Origin: G963665595 sp963665595
Lineage (GTDB): Bacteria; Actinomycetota; Coriobacteriia; Coriobacteriales; CADBOM01
NCBI GenBank assembly: GCA_963665595.2
Contig: CAXXJK010000004.1
Coordinates: 248,001-312,000 of the forward strand
Reading direction: 5' to 3'
DNA length: 64,000 nucleotides
Position 1 is the first letter of the stretch. Each line of letters opens with the position of its first letter. The translations under genes and the position numbers were made by a program. Below the pieces are notes generated by a model that searched no databases, was not told the DNA's origin, and worked only from the letters and a program-made list of their open reading frames with translations. Positions 8,025 through 17,720 of the stretch are shown here, piece by piece.

Positions 8025-9602
8025 TTAATCTACCGTCTCCTCGTCAACATCATCCATATAGTGGTCAAATACGTATTCTACCTCTGCCGATGGCTTCTCT
8101 GTCATCAACGAGACTACCACCATAACAATCAAAGCCACAATGAACGCTGGCAGAAGTTCGTATATACCCCAGATACCACCAAGTGGTTTGATAAAATTGT
8201 GCCAGATAAGAACCACGGCCGCACCACTTATCATACCGGCAAGTGCACCAAACTTGTTTGCTCGGCGCCAATAGAGACTCAAGAGCATCAGCGGGCCAAA
8301 TGCTGCGCCAAAACCGGCCCATGCATAGGAAACCACTGAAAATATCGAAGAGTTTGCGTCCAGCGCAATAACCGTGCCAAAAAGAAACACGACAAAAAGC
8401 GTCAAACGTGCCACGATCATAATCTGACGGTCAGTCGCATCCTTTTTTATGACGCTATGAAATATGTTCTCAGCAACCGAAGAAGCCGACACCAAAAGAT
8501 ACGATGAAGACGAACTCATCGAAGCTGCAAAGATACCTGAAACGACAATACCGCATATAAAGGGAGGCAAAATCATCTGGGAAAGCACGATAAAGATATT
8601 TTCTGCAGATGACTGTGTGGCAAATTCAGTAGGTATAACCGCGCGGCCGATCAATCCGATACAGACAGCGCAGAACAATGAGATAACGCACCACGTCGTT
8701 GCGATGATACGAGATTTCTTAATATCATCCGCTGAGCGGATACCCATAAAACGCACCAAAATCTGTGGCATACCAAAATACCCAAGACCCCATGCCATGG
8801 TAGAGACAATAGTAATAATGCCATAGTCGCCCGCAGTTCCAAATTGTGCCACACCATTGCTCATGACTTGTGCGCCGCCTGCACCCAATACGGGAGTAGC
8901 GATCTGAGTGCCCGACAGAAAGCCCGGAATGGCCTGCAGGAATGCAATGGTATTATCAATACCACCAGCCCATGCAACAGAGCCGATAAAAACTATCGCG
9001 AGCGCAAAAAACATGAGCACACCCTGGACAAAGTCAGTTGCAACTACTGAGAGGTAGCCGCCCACGAGCGTATAAAGAAATACGATAAGCGCACCAACTA
9101 CCATCATGATCGCATAGTCAAAGCCAAACAAGGTAGCAAACAATTTGCCGCATGTCACAAAGCAACTGCCAACATAGATAGAGAAAAACAGTAAGATGAT
9201 GAGTGCGGCAACCGTCGAAATAATATTTTTCCGGTCGTGATAACGTTTGCTGAAGAATTCTGGAAGCGTTATGGAATTCTCCGCCGCAACAGAATATTTT
9301 CGCAAACGCTTAGCAACAAACTTCCAATTGAGATAAGTGCCGATAGCAAGACCAATGGCCGTCCACAACGCGTCCGAAGCACCGGTGAAGTATGCCACTC
9401 CCGGCAACCCCATGAGCAGCCAACCAGACATATCGCTTGCTTCTGCGGAAAGAGCAGTAAGCCAAGGCCCCACCTTACGGTCTCCGAGAAAGTATTCCTT
9501 GACAGACGAGTTGCTGCGCCTCGTGTAGGAAAAGCCGATGATGATAATCACCACGAAGTATAAAGCCATGGCGAGAAGAACCAAGATATCGTTTGATGCC
9601 AT
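8025..9602 (-). CDS. putP: Sodium/proline symporter (SSS family)
   Basis: 525 aa, about the length of PutP, with 12-13 hydrophobic segments. The N-terminal TM is followed by KEYFLGDRKVGPWLTALSAEASDMSGWLLMGLPG (split motif: SAEASDMSGW at ~52-61), which is characteristic of PutP. GGYLSVVATDFVQGVLM and the later ASMSSSSSYLLVSASS, with serines that line the sodium site in this family, also match. It imports proline with Na+ across the cytoplasmic membrane. The start ATG at 9602 follows AAAGGAAATTTCAT. It is transcribed alone, and no proline catabolic gene is adjacent. Confidence 0.88.
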   Translation of the reverse strand: MASNDILVLLAMALYFVVIIIIGFSYTRRSNSSVKEYFLGDRKVGPWLTALSAEASDMSGWLLMGLPGVAYFTGASDALWTAIGLAIGTYLNWKFVAKRLRKYSVAAENSITLPEFFSKRYHDRKNIISTVAALIILLFFSIYVGSCFVTCGKLFATLFGFDYAIMMVVGALIVFLYTLVGGYLSVVATDFVQGVLMFFALAIVFIGSVAWAGGIDNTIAFLQAIPGFLSGTQIATPVLGAGGAQVMSNGVAQFGTAGDYGIITIVSTMAWGLGYFGMPQILVRFMGIRSADDIKKSRIIATTWCVISLFCAVCIGLIGRAVIPTEFATQSSAENIFIVLSQMILPPFICGIVVSGIFAASMSSSSSYLLVSASSVAENIFHSVIKKDATDRQIMIVARLTLFVVFLFGTVIALDANSSIFSVVSYAWAGFGAAFGPLMLLSLYWRRANKFGALAGMISGAAVVLIWHNFIKPLGGIWGIYELLPAFIVALIVMVVVSLMTEKPSAEVEYVFDHYMDDVDEETVD

Positions 9603-9842
9603 ATGAAATTTCCTTTATCCGATTTACCAAGACGGTGCGCTGAGACACCAAGAAGGAATTATAGCGTAAGTTAAATCTGCGTGCTAAAAATAATTGTATG
9701 CGCCGTGCGGACAAAGAATACCGATTGCATGACGGTACTCTGAAGAACACGAGGTGATCGGCGCATAGGCTCAGGCTTTCGTCCTTGCATGCTACCATAG
9801 CCTTCCAAAAGATTTAAAAAATGAAAAGACGCTGACGAACGC

Positions 9843-10694
9843 ATGCAAGTAAAAATTCGTATTCTTTCAGTTATTTGGAAGCTCATCATAGCCGTCATGG
9901 TTGGGCTGGCCGTCATTGAACAGTTTGGCGGACTGTATCCTCATGTCTATTCTCTAGACGACCTCGATAAGCTTGCATACCTCACCATATTCCTGAACGT
10001 GCTGGTCGCTGTATACTTTTTGATCGACGCCCTATGGATTCTTATCCGTAGAAGAAAAGACGATAAGAAGCATGAGTGGTGTCTTGGTTTTAAACACGCA
10101 CTACTTATCAGCATAATAAGTATCGGTATCATTGCAAACGGTCTTTTGCCCATTGTTCCTTTTATTCAGCCTATCGCTCTTGAACAGTCATCGATGGTTT
10201 TGATGCTCTATTCTCCACTTATGGTAGTTCTTGATTGGCTGATTTTTGAGAAAAAAGGGCAGATGCACGTTTTGTCTCCGCTCGCATGGCTTGCTCTACC
10301 TGCACTCTATTTTGGACTGATATTTGCTGGAGTAAGATACTCTTATATACATCTCCCCTATGCGCCATTAGATATTCAGTCCCTCGGCACAAACCAAGTC
10401 GGATTGGCGCTTATCAATATCGGGGTCGTTTTTTTGACGCTTGGGTTTATCGTATTTGTTATCGATTCTCTTCTTGCTGCCATAGGAGGCACCGAAAGAA
10501 AAACTCGCCACCATCATCCCAGGCGACATCGCTCAAGTTTTCGCCGCCGTCGGCGTCACCCCTCAAAGAGCAATTCGTCATCTCAGAACACAAATCAAGC
10601 GGCCAATGAGACGCAAAATTTAGACACTCAGGATGATACTGCTTATGGTCGAGATCACTATGATGAAACATTTTCTGGCAAACGAAATGTATAG
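9843..10694 (+). CDS. Pr6Pr-like six-TM membrane protein with His/Arg-rich tail
   Basis: 283 aa. Six transmembrane segments occupy residues ~5-220. The YSPLMVVLDWLIFEKKG stretch is the best match to the Pr6Pr/FAR-17a-like family, whose function is not established. The C-terminal ~65 residues are unusual: HHHPRRHRSSFRRRRRHP, then a Q/N/S/D-rich end, predicted cytoplasmic and disordered. The ribosome site before the ATG is weak. It is divergent from the putP-like gene and stands alone. Confidence 0.7.
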   Translation: MQVKIRILSVIWKLIIAVMVGLAVIEQFGGLYPHVYSLDDLDKLAYLTIFLNVLVAVYFLIDALWILIRRRKDDKKHEWCLGFKHALLISIISIGIIANGLLPIVPFIQPIALEQSSMVLMLYSPLMVVLDWLIFEKKGQMHVLSPLAWLALPALYFGLIFAGVRYSYIHLPYAPLDIQSLGTNQVGLALINIGVVFLTLGFIVFVIDSLLAAIGGTERKTRHHHPRRHRSSFRRRRRHPSKSNSSSQNTNQAANETQNLDTQDDTAYGRDHYDETFSGKRNV

Positions 10695-10700
10695 TGAGAC

Positions 10701-10728
10701 GCGCGAGCTGCTATTTGGCAGATCGCGC
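10701..10728. terminator. Hairpin between convergent genes
   Basis: GCGCGAGCTGC pairs with GCAGATCGCGC with one internal mismatch and a 6-nt loop. It sits between the convergent stops at 10694 and 10737. There is no T-run. Confidence 0.5.
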
Positions 10729-10736
10729 ATAATCGG

Positions 10737-11915
10737 CTAGAATGTGCGCGCATATCTCCCATGAACAAAATAATACAGAAGGATAGACAGAGCCGAGATG
10801 GCGGCCGCTACCATATACATACCACCATAACCAACAAAAGGCTGGGCGGCGCCCATGATAACTGGGCCAAAACCCAAGCCCGCATCTGAGAACATATAGA
10901 ATGTAGATGTTGCAAGACCCATACGATAGGGCGAGGCAGATTTAACCGAAATGACCTGCCCGCTGGTAGCAACTCCACCAAATCCTATTGCAAACAGCAC
11001 GGCAGATACGAGAAGACTCAGCACATTCTCGCAAAATCCGAGAACGAGAAATCCTAATATCAACACTATGAGCGCAGGATAGACAACTGTGTTATCACCT
11101 CGGTGGTCGAGCAGCCTACCCGTAGCAGGCCTTGAAAATAAGAGGACTGCTGCGTTTACGATAAAAAACCATGCCACAACATGCCCTAACCCGAGCAGGC
11201 CTGCATAGGTATCAATAAAGGATGTAACGCTTGCGTAACACATATTTGCCATGAACACAATCAGCGATATAGGCACAGCACTCGCCTCAAAAAATGCGTT
11301 CAGATGAAATCTTCCTGATACTTTTTCCGGTGCGTGTTCCGCCAACTCTACCGATTCAACGTGCATAAAAAAAGTGACGACAAGCGACACCAAGGCGCAG
11401 AGCGAACAAATCACGAATAATATCAGGAACGAGCAACTTTGAATGATATAAACACCGATAAACGGCCCCAGAGCAGCGGAAACTGTTGCCGAAAGCGAAA
11501 AATAGCCCAGTCCTTCCCCTCTGCGCTCATCAGGCATATAGGAAATCACCACAACATTCAGCGTGTTGGTTAGCACGCCAAACGACAGCCCATGAAGGGC
11601 ACGCACAATCAGAAAGCAGGAGAAGCCAACGGGAAGATAATATCCTAGGGTGCAGAGAAAGAAGGCTGCCGTACTCAATATGAGCATACGTCTACGCCCG
11701 ACCAGTTCAATATACCGGCCCGCGAACAGACGGCTCACCAACGCTGCGATGACAAAAATGCCAACCGCAATGCCTGCATCTTCAACGGTTGCCTGATAGA
11801 CAACAAACACGTAAGAAGCCAGTGTCGTGGTGAGAAGTGAGAATATCGTCGAGGAAAATAACCGAGAGATCATAGATAGGGTAAAATCTCTCGACCACAA
11901 TGTGCCTGTATCCAC
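10737..11915 (-). CDS. MFS transporter (DHA1-like)
   Basis: 392 aa with 12 predicted transmembrane helices, the standard MFS size. The loop 2-3 signature is present as LFAGRYIELVGRRRMLILS, and the ALHGLSFGVLTNTLNVV helix matches TM4 of drug/sugar exporters. The likely role is proton-driven export of small molecules from the cytoplasm; the substrate is unknown. It is a single minus-strand gene convergent with the Pr6Pr-like gene. Confidence 0.82.
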   Translation of the reverse strand: MDTGTLWSRDFTLSMISRLFSSTIFSLLTTTLASYVFVVYQATVEDAGIAVGIFVIAALVSRLFAGRYIELVGRRRMLILSTAAFFLCTLGYYLPVGFSCFLIVRALHGLSFGVLTNTLNVVVISYMPDERRGEGLGYFSLSATVSAALGPFIGVYIIQSCSFLILFVICSLCALVSLVVTFFMHVESVELAEHAPEKVSGRFHLNAFFEASAVPISLIVFMANMCYASVTSFIDTYAGLLGLGHVVAWFFIVNAAVLLFSRPATGRLLDHRGDNTVVYPALIVLILGFLVLGFCENVLSLLVSAVLFAIGFGGVATSGQVISVKSASPYRMGLATSTFYMFSDAGLGFGPVIMGAAQPFVGYGGMYMVAAAISALSILLYYFVHGRYARTF

Positions 11916-11941
11916 TATAACTCATTCCATATATCACCTGA

Positions 11942-12151
11942 ATTTTTGCGCACGACGCTCGAGGATCCACTGTCCTAAAAATAACTTCCTTTAATGAACC
12001 TGTAACCGGTATTCCAAACCTTGAAGTTGTATATAAAGAAGTCGCGAGCGTCTTATTAGTTATAAACTCAGAGTGGTATGAAAATAAAGATACGAATGAG
12101 TTGCCTGAGGATACTGTAACTTGTCAAACCTTACCTATCACGCCCAAGTAA
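11942..12151 (+). other. Open frame without start codon, possible gene relic
   Basis: A stop-free plus-strand frame runs 69 codons to a TAA at 12149-12151 and overlaps the end of the nitroreductase gene. The residues (PNLEVVYKEVASVLLVINSEWY) look protein-like and the composition is more A+T-rich than the neighbours, but there is no ATG or ribosome site and no recognisable family. It may be a decayed horizontally acquired fragment or chance. Confidence 0.2.
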
Positions 12152-12803
12152 AGTTGTCTATTCCTGCACCTATCTCAAAGTGATACTTCGCAATACCGAG
12201 ATCAGTTTTGTTGAACATGCCCCAGCCCGCTTTTGCGATAACACTCTTACCGTCCAAAACAAACTTGAATTTTTGTTGGTTCACTGCAGTAGGCGCAAGC
12301 AGTGCCGCCTTGACACCCTCTTCAAACCATTGCGGCATAGGGCCGTCTGCGCTGCTCACTTCCTCGACCGTCTTTGACTTATGAGGCCTACCGGACGTAA
12401 TACCATAGCCCAATGCGATGACAGCGACCAGTTTCTCCGCACTCTCCACAGCAAAAGCGCTCGAAATCTTTTTGTAGGTACCCCCCACCCAGCGAGTATT
12501 CAAGCCCATCTGTTGAGCAGCAAGAACCACCTGTTCGCCGTAGTAACCACACAACTCGTCAAGCTCAGAACTTTTCTTACCAACCAAGGCAAGATAGTTG
12601 GTGACACCGGAGAATTTCCCATAATGAGCCCTGAGATTATCAAATGCACGGGGCTCCTGCTGTACCAGCTGAATATGAAGTCCGCTCTCCGCATTGCACG
12701 CCCGGATGACGCCTTCAAGGGATTTGGCCGTCTCCGCATCCAAGGGTCTATCTTCATATGATCGAACGGAATGTCTTTGCTCTATAGCTTCCAGCAGATT
12801 CAT
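12138..12803 (-). CDS. Nitroreductase-family protein
   Basis: 221 aa. The N-terminal MNLLEAIEQRHSVRSYEDRPLD is the FMN-phosphate-binding R-S-V-R-x-Y signature of nitroreductases. GYYGEQVVLAAQQMGLNTRWVGG is the central helix, and LLAPTAVNQQKFKFVLDG is the second family motif, as in the TM1586-type subgroup with both halves in one chain. It is a predicted FMN-dependent NAD(P)H oxidoreductase; the substrate is unknown. The start at 12803 is conventional. It is a single gene, divergent from the ACT-MBL gene. Confidence 0.87.
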   Translation of the reverse strand: MNLLEAIEQRHSVRSYEDRPLDAETAKSLEGVIRACNAESGLHIQLVQQEPRAFDNLRAHYGKFSGVTNYLALVGKKSSELDELCGYYGEQVVLAAQQMGLNTRWVGGTYKKISSAFAVESAEKLVAVIALGYGITSGRPHKSKTVEEVSSADGPMPQWFEEGVKAALLAPTAVNQQKFKFVLDGKSVIAKAGWGMFNKTDLGIAKYHFEIGAGIDNFTWA

Positions 12804-13063
12804 GATCGACGCTCCTCGTCTCTTTCTCTCGACAGAACTTCACCAATTCAGTCACATCTTAAGCATCCTGAACAATTCAAACAACCCGCGACAATTCATG
12901 GTAGGTCCGCACCTATGTATATCACCCGATTCAGGATCTTCAAGAAACTATCTGCGAGACTTCGCGGAATATATCTGCGCCACCAGCATCTATGACGTTA
13001 TGATACAAGTTGACACGTTACTTCCCCCGTTAATAACTCCACATCATTTGAGAGAGAAGTTCT

Positions 13064-14482
13064 ATGAGGAAAACCTACATGACCACCATGCCAGACGAGG
13101 TCGGTGCATTTCTTCAGGCGAGTAAGATAATCGCAGAATATGAAGGCAATATCACACGCGTAAGCTACAATCGCGCAGTTGACTCACGTCTTCTATTCAT
13201 CGAGGTTGAGGCAGATAAAGAGATCTTAGATGATATAACCCAGAAGCTTGATGCCATCGGATATCTTCTCGAATCCCCCACCGCTCAGCAGCCCCTCCTC
13301 ATATCGATGCACCTTCTCGACAAGTCCGGCACAGTTCTCCCCATACTGGAAGTTATCGACAGATACCATCTGAACATCTCCTATATGAGCAGCGAAGCAA
13401 ACGATAGCGGCTGGCAAGATTACAAGATGGCTATGGTTATCGATGACGTAACGATGACCCGCCAACTGCTCGAAGAACTTTCTCTTCTCTGTGAGACTAC
13501 CATACTTGATTATAATCCCACCGAAAAATTGCTCGATAATACGGTGTTTTATCTGTCATTTGCACAGGACATGCGTCAACTACTTACGCTTGATCAAGCA
13601 CAGACCAATGAATGCATCATCAATTCAAACGTGATCATGCAGCTGCTAGACGAACAAGATGAGTCACCGTTTAAAACCTTTGAATACATACGCAAGTTTG
13701 CTTCAACGGTAGTAAAACATAAAGGAGATGCCTTCCAAGCGCTCATCGATGTAAAAAATCTTGGCAGTGAAGCGTTACTGTATCTGATAGAGCCACCCTG
13801 CGGAAGCAATATCTTCGTGATCGACAATGGGGACACCTTGGTATTCGTAGATGGAGGGTTCCCCTGCTACCAAGAAGAGATGAAACAGACACTGATCTCG
13901 CTGTTCAAAGATTTTGATCAACGGGAAAAGATACTTCTCCTCACGCACGCAGATATCGACCACATTGGACTTGCGTTTTTTTGTGATGAAATTATTGCCA
14001 GTGAAGATTGCCGTGAGAATTTTGCTCTCGAAACAGCAGGCGCGAATAATTTCAGAGAGCAAAGCCGAAAAGATGCCCCCTATGTCCGTTTGAGCAAATT
14101 GATCACAGGATATAGCACCCCGATAGATCCCAACCGTATAACAACCTATGGAGCGGCATCGAAAGACTCCCCCCTTGCCTATGCGGACGTGCTCAGTTTG
14201 GCCAACCTAGAGTTTGAATGCTATGAAGGTAACGGCGGACACGTTCGTGGCGAAAGCGTCTATATCTGCCGATCTCTCAAACTGGCATTTACTGGTGACA
14301 ATCTGGTGAATATCAAAGGGTTTTCAAGAGATCAGACTGAATTCAACAAATATGCCCCCTATCTCATGTCAAGCGTGAACACTGACTCAGAAAAAGCAAC
14401 CGCTATACGTGAAGAACTTGAGAGGGAGTTGACCGGATATTTCATCTGCCCCGGCCATGGCCGTTGGTTTGAATTACTCTAA
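13064..14482 (+). CDS. ACT-ACT-metallo-beta-lactamase fusion protein
   Basis: 472 aa. Two N-terminal ACT-like modules (~1-75, MRKTYMTTMPDEVGAFLQASKIIAEYEGNI-type, and ~78-155, MHLLDKSGTVLPILEVIDRYHLNI-type) resemble amino-acid-sensing ACT domains. A linker of ~70 residues follows, then a metallo-beta-lactamase fold: metal-ligand motif LTHADIDHIG (His295, Asp297, Asp299, His300), GGHVRGE, TGDN and PGHG near the C-terminus. A di-metal hydrolase gated by amino-acid binding is a plausible inference, but the substrate is unknown. It is cytoplasmic, without a signal peptide. GAGAGAAG precedes the ATG. Confidence 0.82.
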   Translation: MRKTYMTTMPDEVGAFLQASKIIAEYEGNITRVSYNRAVDSRLLFIEVEADKEILDDITQKLDAIGYLLESPTAQQPLLISMHLLDKSGTVLPILEVIDRYHLNISYMSSEANDSGWQDYKMAMVIDDVTMTRQLLEELSLLCETTILDYNPTEKLLDNTVFYLSFAQDMRQLLTLDQAQTNECIINSNVIMQLLDEQDESPFKTFEYIRKFASTVVKHKGDAFQALIDVKNLGSEALLYLIEPPCGSNIFVIDNGDTLVFVDGGFPCYQEEMKQTLISLFKDFDQREKILLLTHADIDHIGLAFFCDEIIASEDCRENFALETAGANNFREQSRKDAPYVRLSKLITGYSTPIDPNRITTYGAASKDSPLAYADVLSLANLEFECYEGNGGHVRGESVYICRSLKLAFTGDNLVNIKGFSRDQTEFNKYAPYLMSSVNTDSEKATAIREELERELTGYFICPGHGRWFELL

Positions 14483-14545
14483 ATCATCAGAAGGTATCAC
14501 CGTCAGATGCCATACGATCAGCTGATCAGTTTGCGTGAGATTTCT

Positions 14546-14573
14546 TTGCAATAAATACTCACATTGGTATAAT
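14546..14573 (+). promoter_or_regulatory. Promoter of the Bcr/CflA-like exporter gene
   Basis: TTGCAA (14546-14551), a 16-bp spacer and a perfect TATAAT (14568-14573), 52 bp before the ATG at 14626. Confidence 0.6.
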
Positions 14574-14625
14574 GAAATTCCATCGAGACTAGCTCTCACT
14601 ACTTATCTTACATGAGGTAATCTTA

Positions 14626-15864
14626 ATGAATCACAACCCGAGAAATCTTTTCGTCGGTTGGCTTGCAACCGCGCAACCGCGTCTGGGCACCGGCGGTCTT
14701 GTCACACTGATGATTCTTATGAGCGTCATCGGGCCCCTCTCTCTTGACATGTATACGCCTGCCATCCCCAGTCTGCCTGCCTACTTCGGGACCACCGCAG
14801 ATATGGTGAATCTCACGCTGATAACATTTTTTCTGGTTTTTGCAGTTGGATTGCTAATATTTGGTCCTGTAAGCGACCGATACGGACGCAAGCCTGTCCT
14901 GCTCAGTGGCATGATTGTCTATACTCTTGCCAGCGCTTTATGCGCACTTTCTGGCACCATTGAGATGCTTATAGCCTGCCGTATGCTACAGGCGCTCGGC
15001 GGCGGTGCCGTCGGCGCAACATCAGCGGCATTGGTTAAAGATAACTTTGTCGCGCAGCGACGCGCACAAATGCTTTCCATCCTTCAAATCATGATGATGC
15101 TCGGACCCGTTTTGGCCCCACTCATCGGTGGCTTTATCCTACAGTTTGCTACCTGGCACGTCACATTCTGGGTACTCGCAGGATTTGGTGCGATCTGCAG
15201 CGTTGGAATATGCTTATTCTCCGAAAGTCTACCAGCGCCCGAACGCCTCACCGGCAACCCTCTGCGACTGCTTAAGCGCCTCGTCGTAGTTGCGCGCAAT
15301 CGCAATTTTCTACTGTTACTTTTGGTAGTTTCAATGATCAACTTGCCATTCATGACCTATATCGCCATGGCATCGTATGTCTATGTTGATTATTTTGGTA
15401 CCACCGAGCAGGTCTATAGTTACTTTTTCGCCATAACCGCCGCCTTCGCCACCCTAGGCCCCATAGTCTATTTAAAAACAGCCAGATGGGTGAGCGCAAG
15501 GAAGTTTACCCACATTCTACTTACCGCTTGTTTGGGAACAGGCCTGCTGCTTTTATTCTTTGGAGCGAGCTCTCCTTTTGCATTCGGCGGAATATTCCTC
15601 ATCTTTGCACTAGCAGATACTGCCATTCGCCCCTACACTACCAATATTCTTATGCAGCAACAGCTCAAAGACTCCGGAAGCGCATCTTCTCTTATCAACT
15701 TCTCCAGCACCGCGTTTGGCAGCATGGGCATGGCGTTGATCACATTGCCTTGGCCCAACTATATCGTAGGTCTGTCCATCATCATGATTGGTTCCACCCT
15801 ACTCGCCATAGTTGTATGGATAACGCTGCTCAGATGCAAGCCGACCGTAAAGGGTCTCGATTAA
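14626..15864 (+). CDS. Bcr/CflA-type multidrug MFS exporter
   Basis: 412 aa with 12 predicted TM helices. GPLSLDMYTPAIPSLPAYF in TM1 is the hallmark of the Bcr/CflA drug-resistance branch (LDMYLPALP). The MFS signature GPVSDRYGRKP and motif C-like GPVLAPLIGGFI are both present. The predicted role is proton-coupled efflux of drugs or metabolites. It has its own promoter. Copy 2 of the IS30-type element inserted 54 bp downstream of the stop without touching the gene. Confidence 0.87.
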   Translation: MNHNPRNLFVGWLATAQPRLGTGGLVTLMILMSVIGPLSLDMYTPAIPSLPAYFGTTADMVNLTLITFFLVFAVGLLIFGPVSDRYGRKPVLLSGMIVYTLASALCALSGTIEMLIACRMLQALGGGAVGATSAALVKDNFVAQRRAQMLSILQIMMMLGPVLAPLIGGFILQFATWHVTFWVLAGFGAICSVGICLFSESLPAPERLTGNPLRLLKRLVVVARNRNFLLLLLVVSMINLPFMTYIAMASYVYVDYFGTTEQVYSYFFAITAAFATLGPIVYLKTARWVSARKFTHILLTACLGTGLLLLFFGASSPFAFGGIFLIFALADTAIRPYTTNILMQQQLKDSGSASSLINFSSTAFGSMGMALITLPWPNYIVGLSIIMIGSTLLAIVVWITLLRCKPTVKGLD

Positions 15865-15905
15865 GCAAGCTCAGAGCTTCGTAATTACCAATTTGGCTGC
15901 TCTCT

Positions 15906-15918
15906 TACAAGCCCAGAT
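15906..15918. repeat. Target-site duplication, left of IS30-type copy 2
   Basis: TACAAGCCCAGAT, repeated exactly at 17674-17686. Confidence 0.85.
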
Positions 15919-17673
15919 CGTTAATTGAATTTGTTTTCTGGACGCCTGTTCAGGTTAACCTTGCAATCTGAGTAGACATAGATATCGCTATATATCACAG
16001 GTTGTTTGCCTAGGTATGATCGCGTTTGCTTTTCTCCTCTTGATTCAGTAGCATTGCAGCCCTCTTCTCGCAGCCCGGGAAGGAGTAGATCATGCCACAA
16101 AGGAAAGGAGGACACCTCGTCTTTGATGACAGGTGCGAGATCGAAGAGATGTTAAAGGATGGCAAGTCATTCAGAGAGATTGCAAGAAAGCTTGGGGTGT
16201 CACCGACTACAGTCTCAAGTGAAGTGAGAGCCAATAGAGTTTTCATTAAGTCCAAGAGCTTTTCTGTGGCCGCCCAGGCACGGTGTAGCAACTATGCAAA
16301 CTGCCAAGTGGCGCAGTTGTGCTTTAGATGCATATCGGATGCGGCATCATGTAAGCGCTGTTTTAAGAAGCGCTGTTATGACTTCTGCAAGGAATTCGAT
16401 TTCTATACTTGTGAAAGACGCGAACGAGCACCCTTTGTATGCACGCAATGCTCCAAGCGAGGCTTTTGTACCTATGAGAAAGCTCGGTATGTAGCCTCAA
16501 AAGCACAAAGTGCTCATGACGAGAGATTGAGCCTTGCCCACGTTGGTATAAGCTGCAAACCCTATGAACTGCGTATGATGGTAGATACCGTCAAAAAACT
16601 GCTCTCTCAGGGTCAGAGCCTACAGGCCATCTGGGCTACCCACTCAGAGGAGTTTTTGATATGTGAACGGACGTTTTACAACTACATGGACAAGGGCGTA
16701 ATGGGCCTTGCCAACATTGATCTGCCCAAAAAGGTCAGATACGCACCACGTAAGAAACGCGCTCACGGAGAACCGAAGATGAATCTTGAGGGACGCACAT
16801 ACTCTGATTGGTGTGCGCTACCTGATGATCTTAAGGTGCTTACTGTACAGATGGACACCGTAGAAGGGTTACGCCGTAATTCTCAGTGCATTCTCACGCT
16901 ACATTTTGTGCGTTTGTTCTTCCAGCTCCATATTCTGCTTAAGTCAAAAGATCAGGTGCAGGTAAAGGCTGCCCTCGACGCACTGGAGACTTACTGCGAA
17001 GGTACCTTTACCGACATCTTCCCGGTGATACTCACTGACCGTGGCAGTGAGTTCTTAGATTTTTCCAAGATCGAGACGGGACTAAATGGCTCAAGACGCA
17101 CCAGTGTCTTTTACTGCGATCCAGTCAATCCTGGTCAAAAGGGTGCCGCTGAAAAGAATCATGTTGAACTGAGAAAGATACTTCCAAAAGGAACCGACTT
17201 CGATGGTCTGACATTTTCTGATGTCAGCGAGGCATCCAGTCACGTCAACTCATATGTGAGAGCAGGCCAGAAGGCGGCGCCAATGGCGCTCGCCTCCCTG
17301 ACCTTACCAAAAAGTCTGCTTGAGAGTTTGGGAGTTCGGGCCATACCGCCTGACGATGTGATCATGAACCCTCGGCTGCTCGAAGCATGACAACTACATT
17401 TTAGACAATTGAAGGGCTGCCGAGAAGGGCGATATAGCTACATGTTAAGCGTCCAGGTTACTATTGCAAAACCTTCTCAGACGTTAGCGCAAGCATGCTC
17501 GCAGTTGAGACTTCATCCAGATAATACTTGCGTTATCAGGTAAATACTATCCTTCAGTCACCGGTTTGCAAGCAATCTGGACACCTTAAAGGTATCTCTT
17601 CCTGCAGAACTTCACATTTGGTGCAACTGTCCAGTTTGCTTTTGCAGTGTCCAGGTTACGATTTCAATGAACC
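15919..17673 (+). mobile_element. IS30-family insertion sequence, copy 2
   Basis: 1755 bp, in the same orientation and with the same ends as copy 1 (offset exactly 12219). The sequence appears identical by inspection and the transposase translations are identical, so at least one copy is recent. It is flanked by its own 13-bp duplication, different from that of copy 1, which shows an independent insertion. Confidence 0.93.
16092..17390 (+). CDS. IS30-family transposase (copy 2)
   Basis: 432 aa, identical in translation to the copy at 3873-5171, including the helix-turn-helix, Cys-rich region and D-D-E triad (255, 316, 354). It lies in the intergenic space between the Bcr-like exporter and the metal/haem uptake operon. 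The right end of the element lies 48 bp upstream of the -35 box of the next gene, so it could influence that operon. Confidence 0.95.
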   Translation: MPQRKGGHLVFDDRCEIEEMLKDGKSFREIARKLGVSPTTVSSEVRANRVFIKSKSFSVAAQARCSNYANCQVAQLCFRCISDAASCKRCFKKRCYDFCKEFDFYTCERRERAPFVCTQCSKRGFCTYEKARYVASKAQSAHDERLSLAHVGISCKPYELRMMVDTVKKLLSQGQSLQAIWATHSEEFLICERTFYNYMDKGVMGLANIDLPKKVRYAPRKKRAHGEPKMNLEGRTYSDWCALPDDLKVLTVQMDTVEGLRRNSQCILTLHFVRLFFQLHILLKSKDQVQVKAALDALETYCEGTFTDIFPVILTDRGSEFLDFSKIETGLNGSRRTSVFYCDPVNPGQKGAAEKNHVELRKILPKGTDFDGLTFSDVSEASSHVNSYVRAGQKAAPMALASLTLPKSLLESLGVRAIPPDDVIMNPRLLEA

Positions 17674-17686
17674 TACAAGCCCAGAT
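17674..17686. repeat. Target-site duplication, right of IS30-type copy 2
   Basis: TACAAGCCCAGAT, an exact match to 15906-15918. Confidence 0.85.
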
Positions 17687-17720
17687 ACAGACCGACAAGG
17701 CGCCTTCCACAAGTTATGTC

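Noticed and set aside
12694..13125. 143-residue plus-strand frame between the nitroreductase and ACT-MBL genes
   Set aside because: It overlaps both supported genes, has no start signal and no family features; the intergenic 12804-13063 shows nothing definite.
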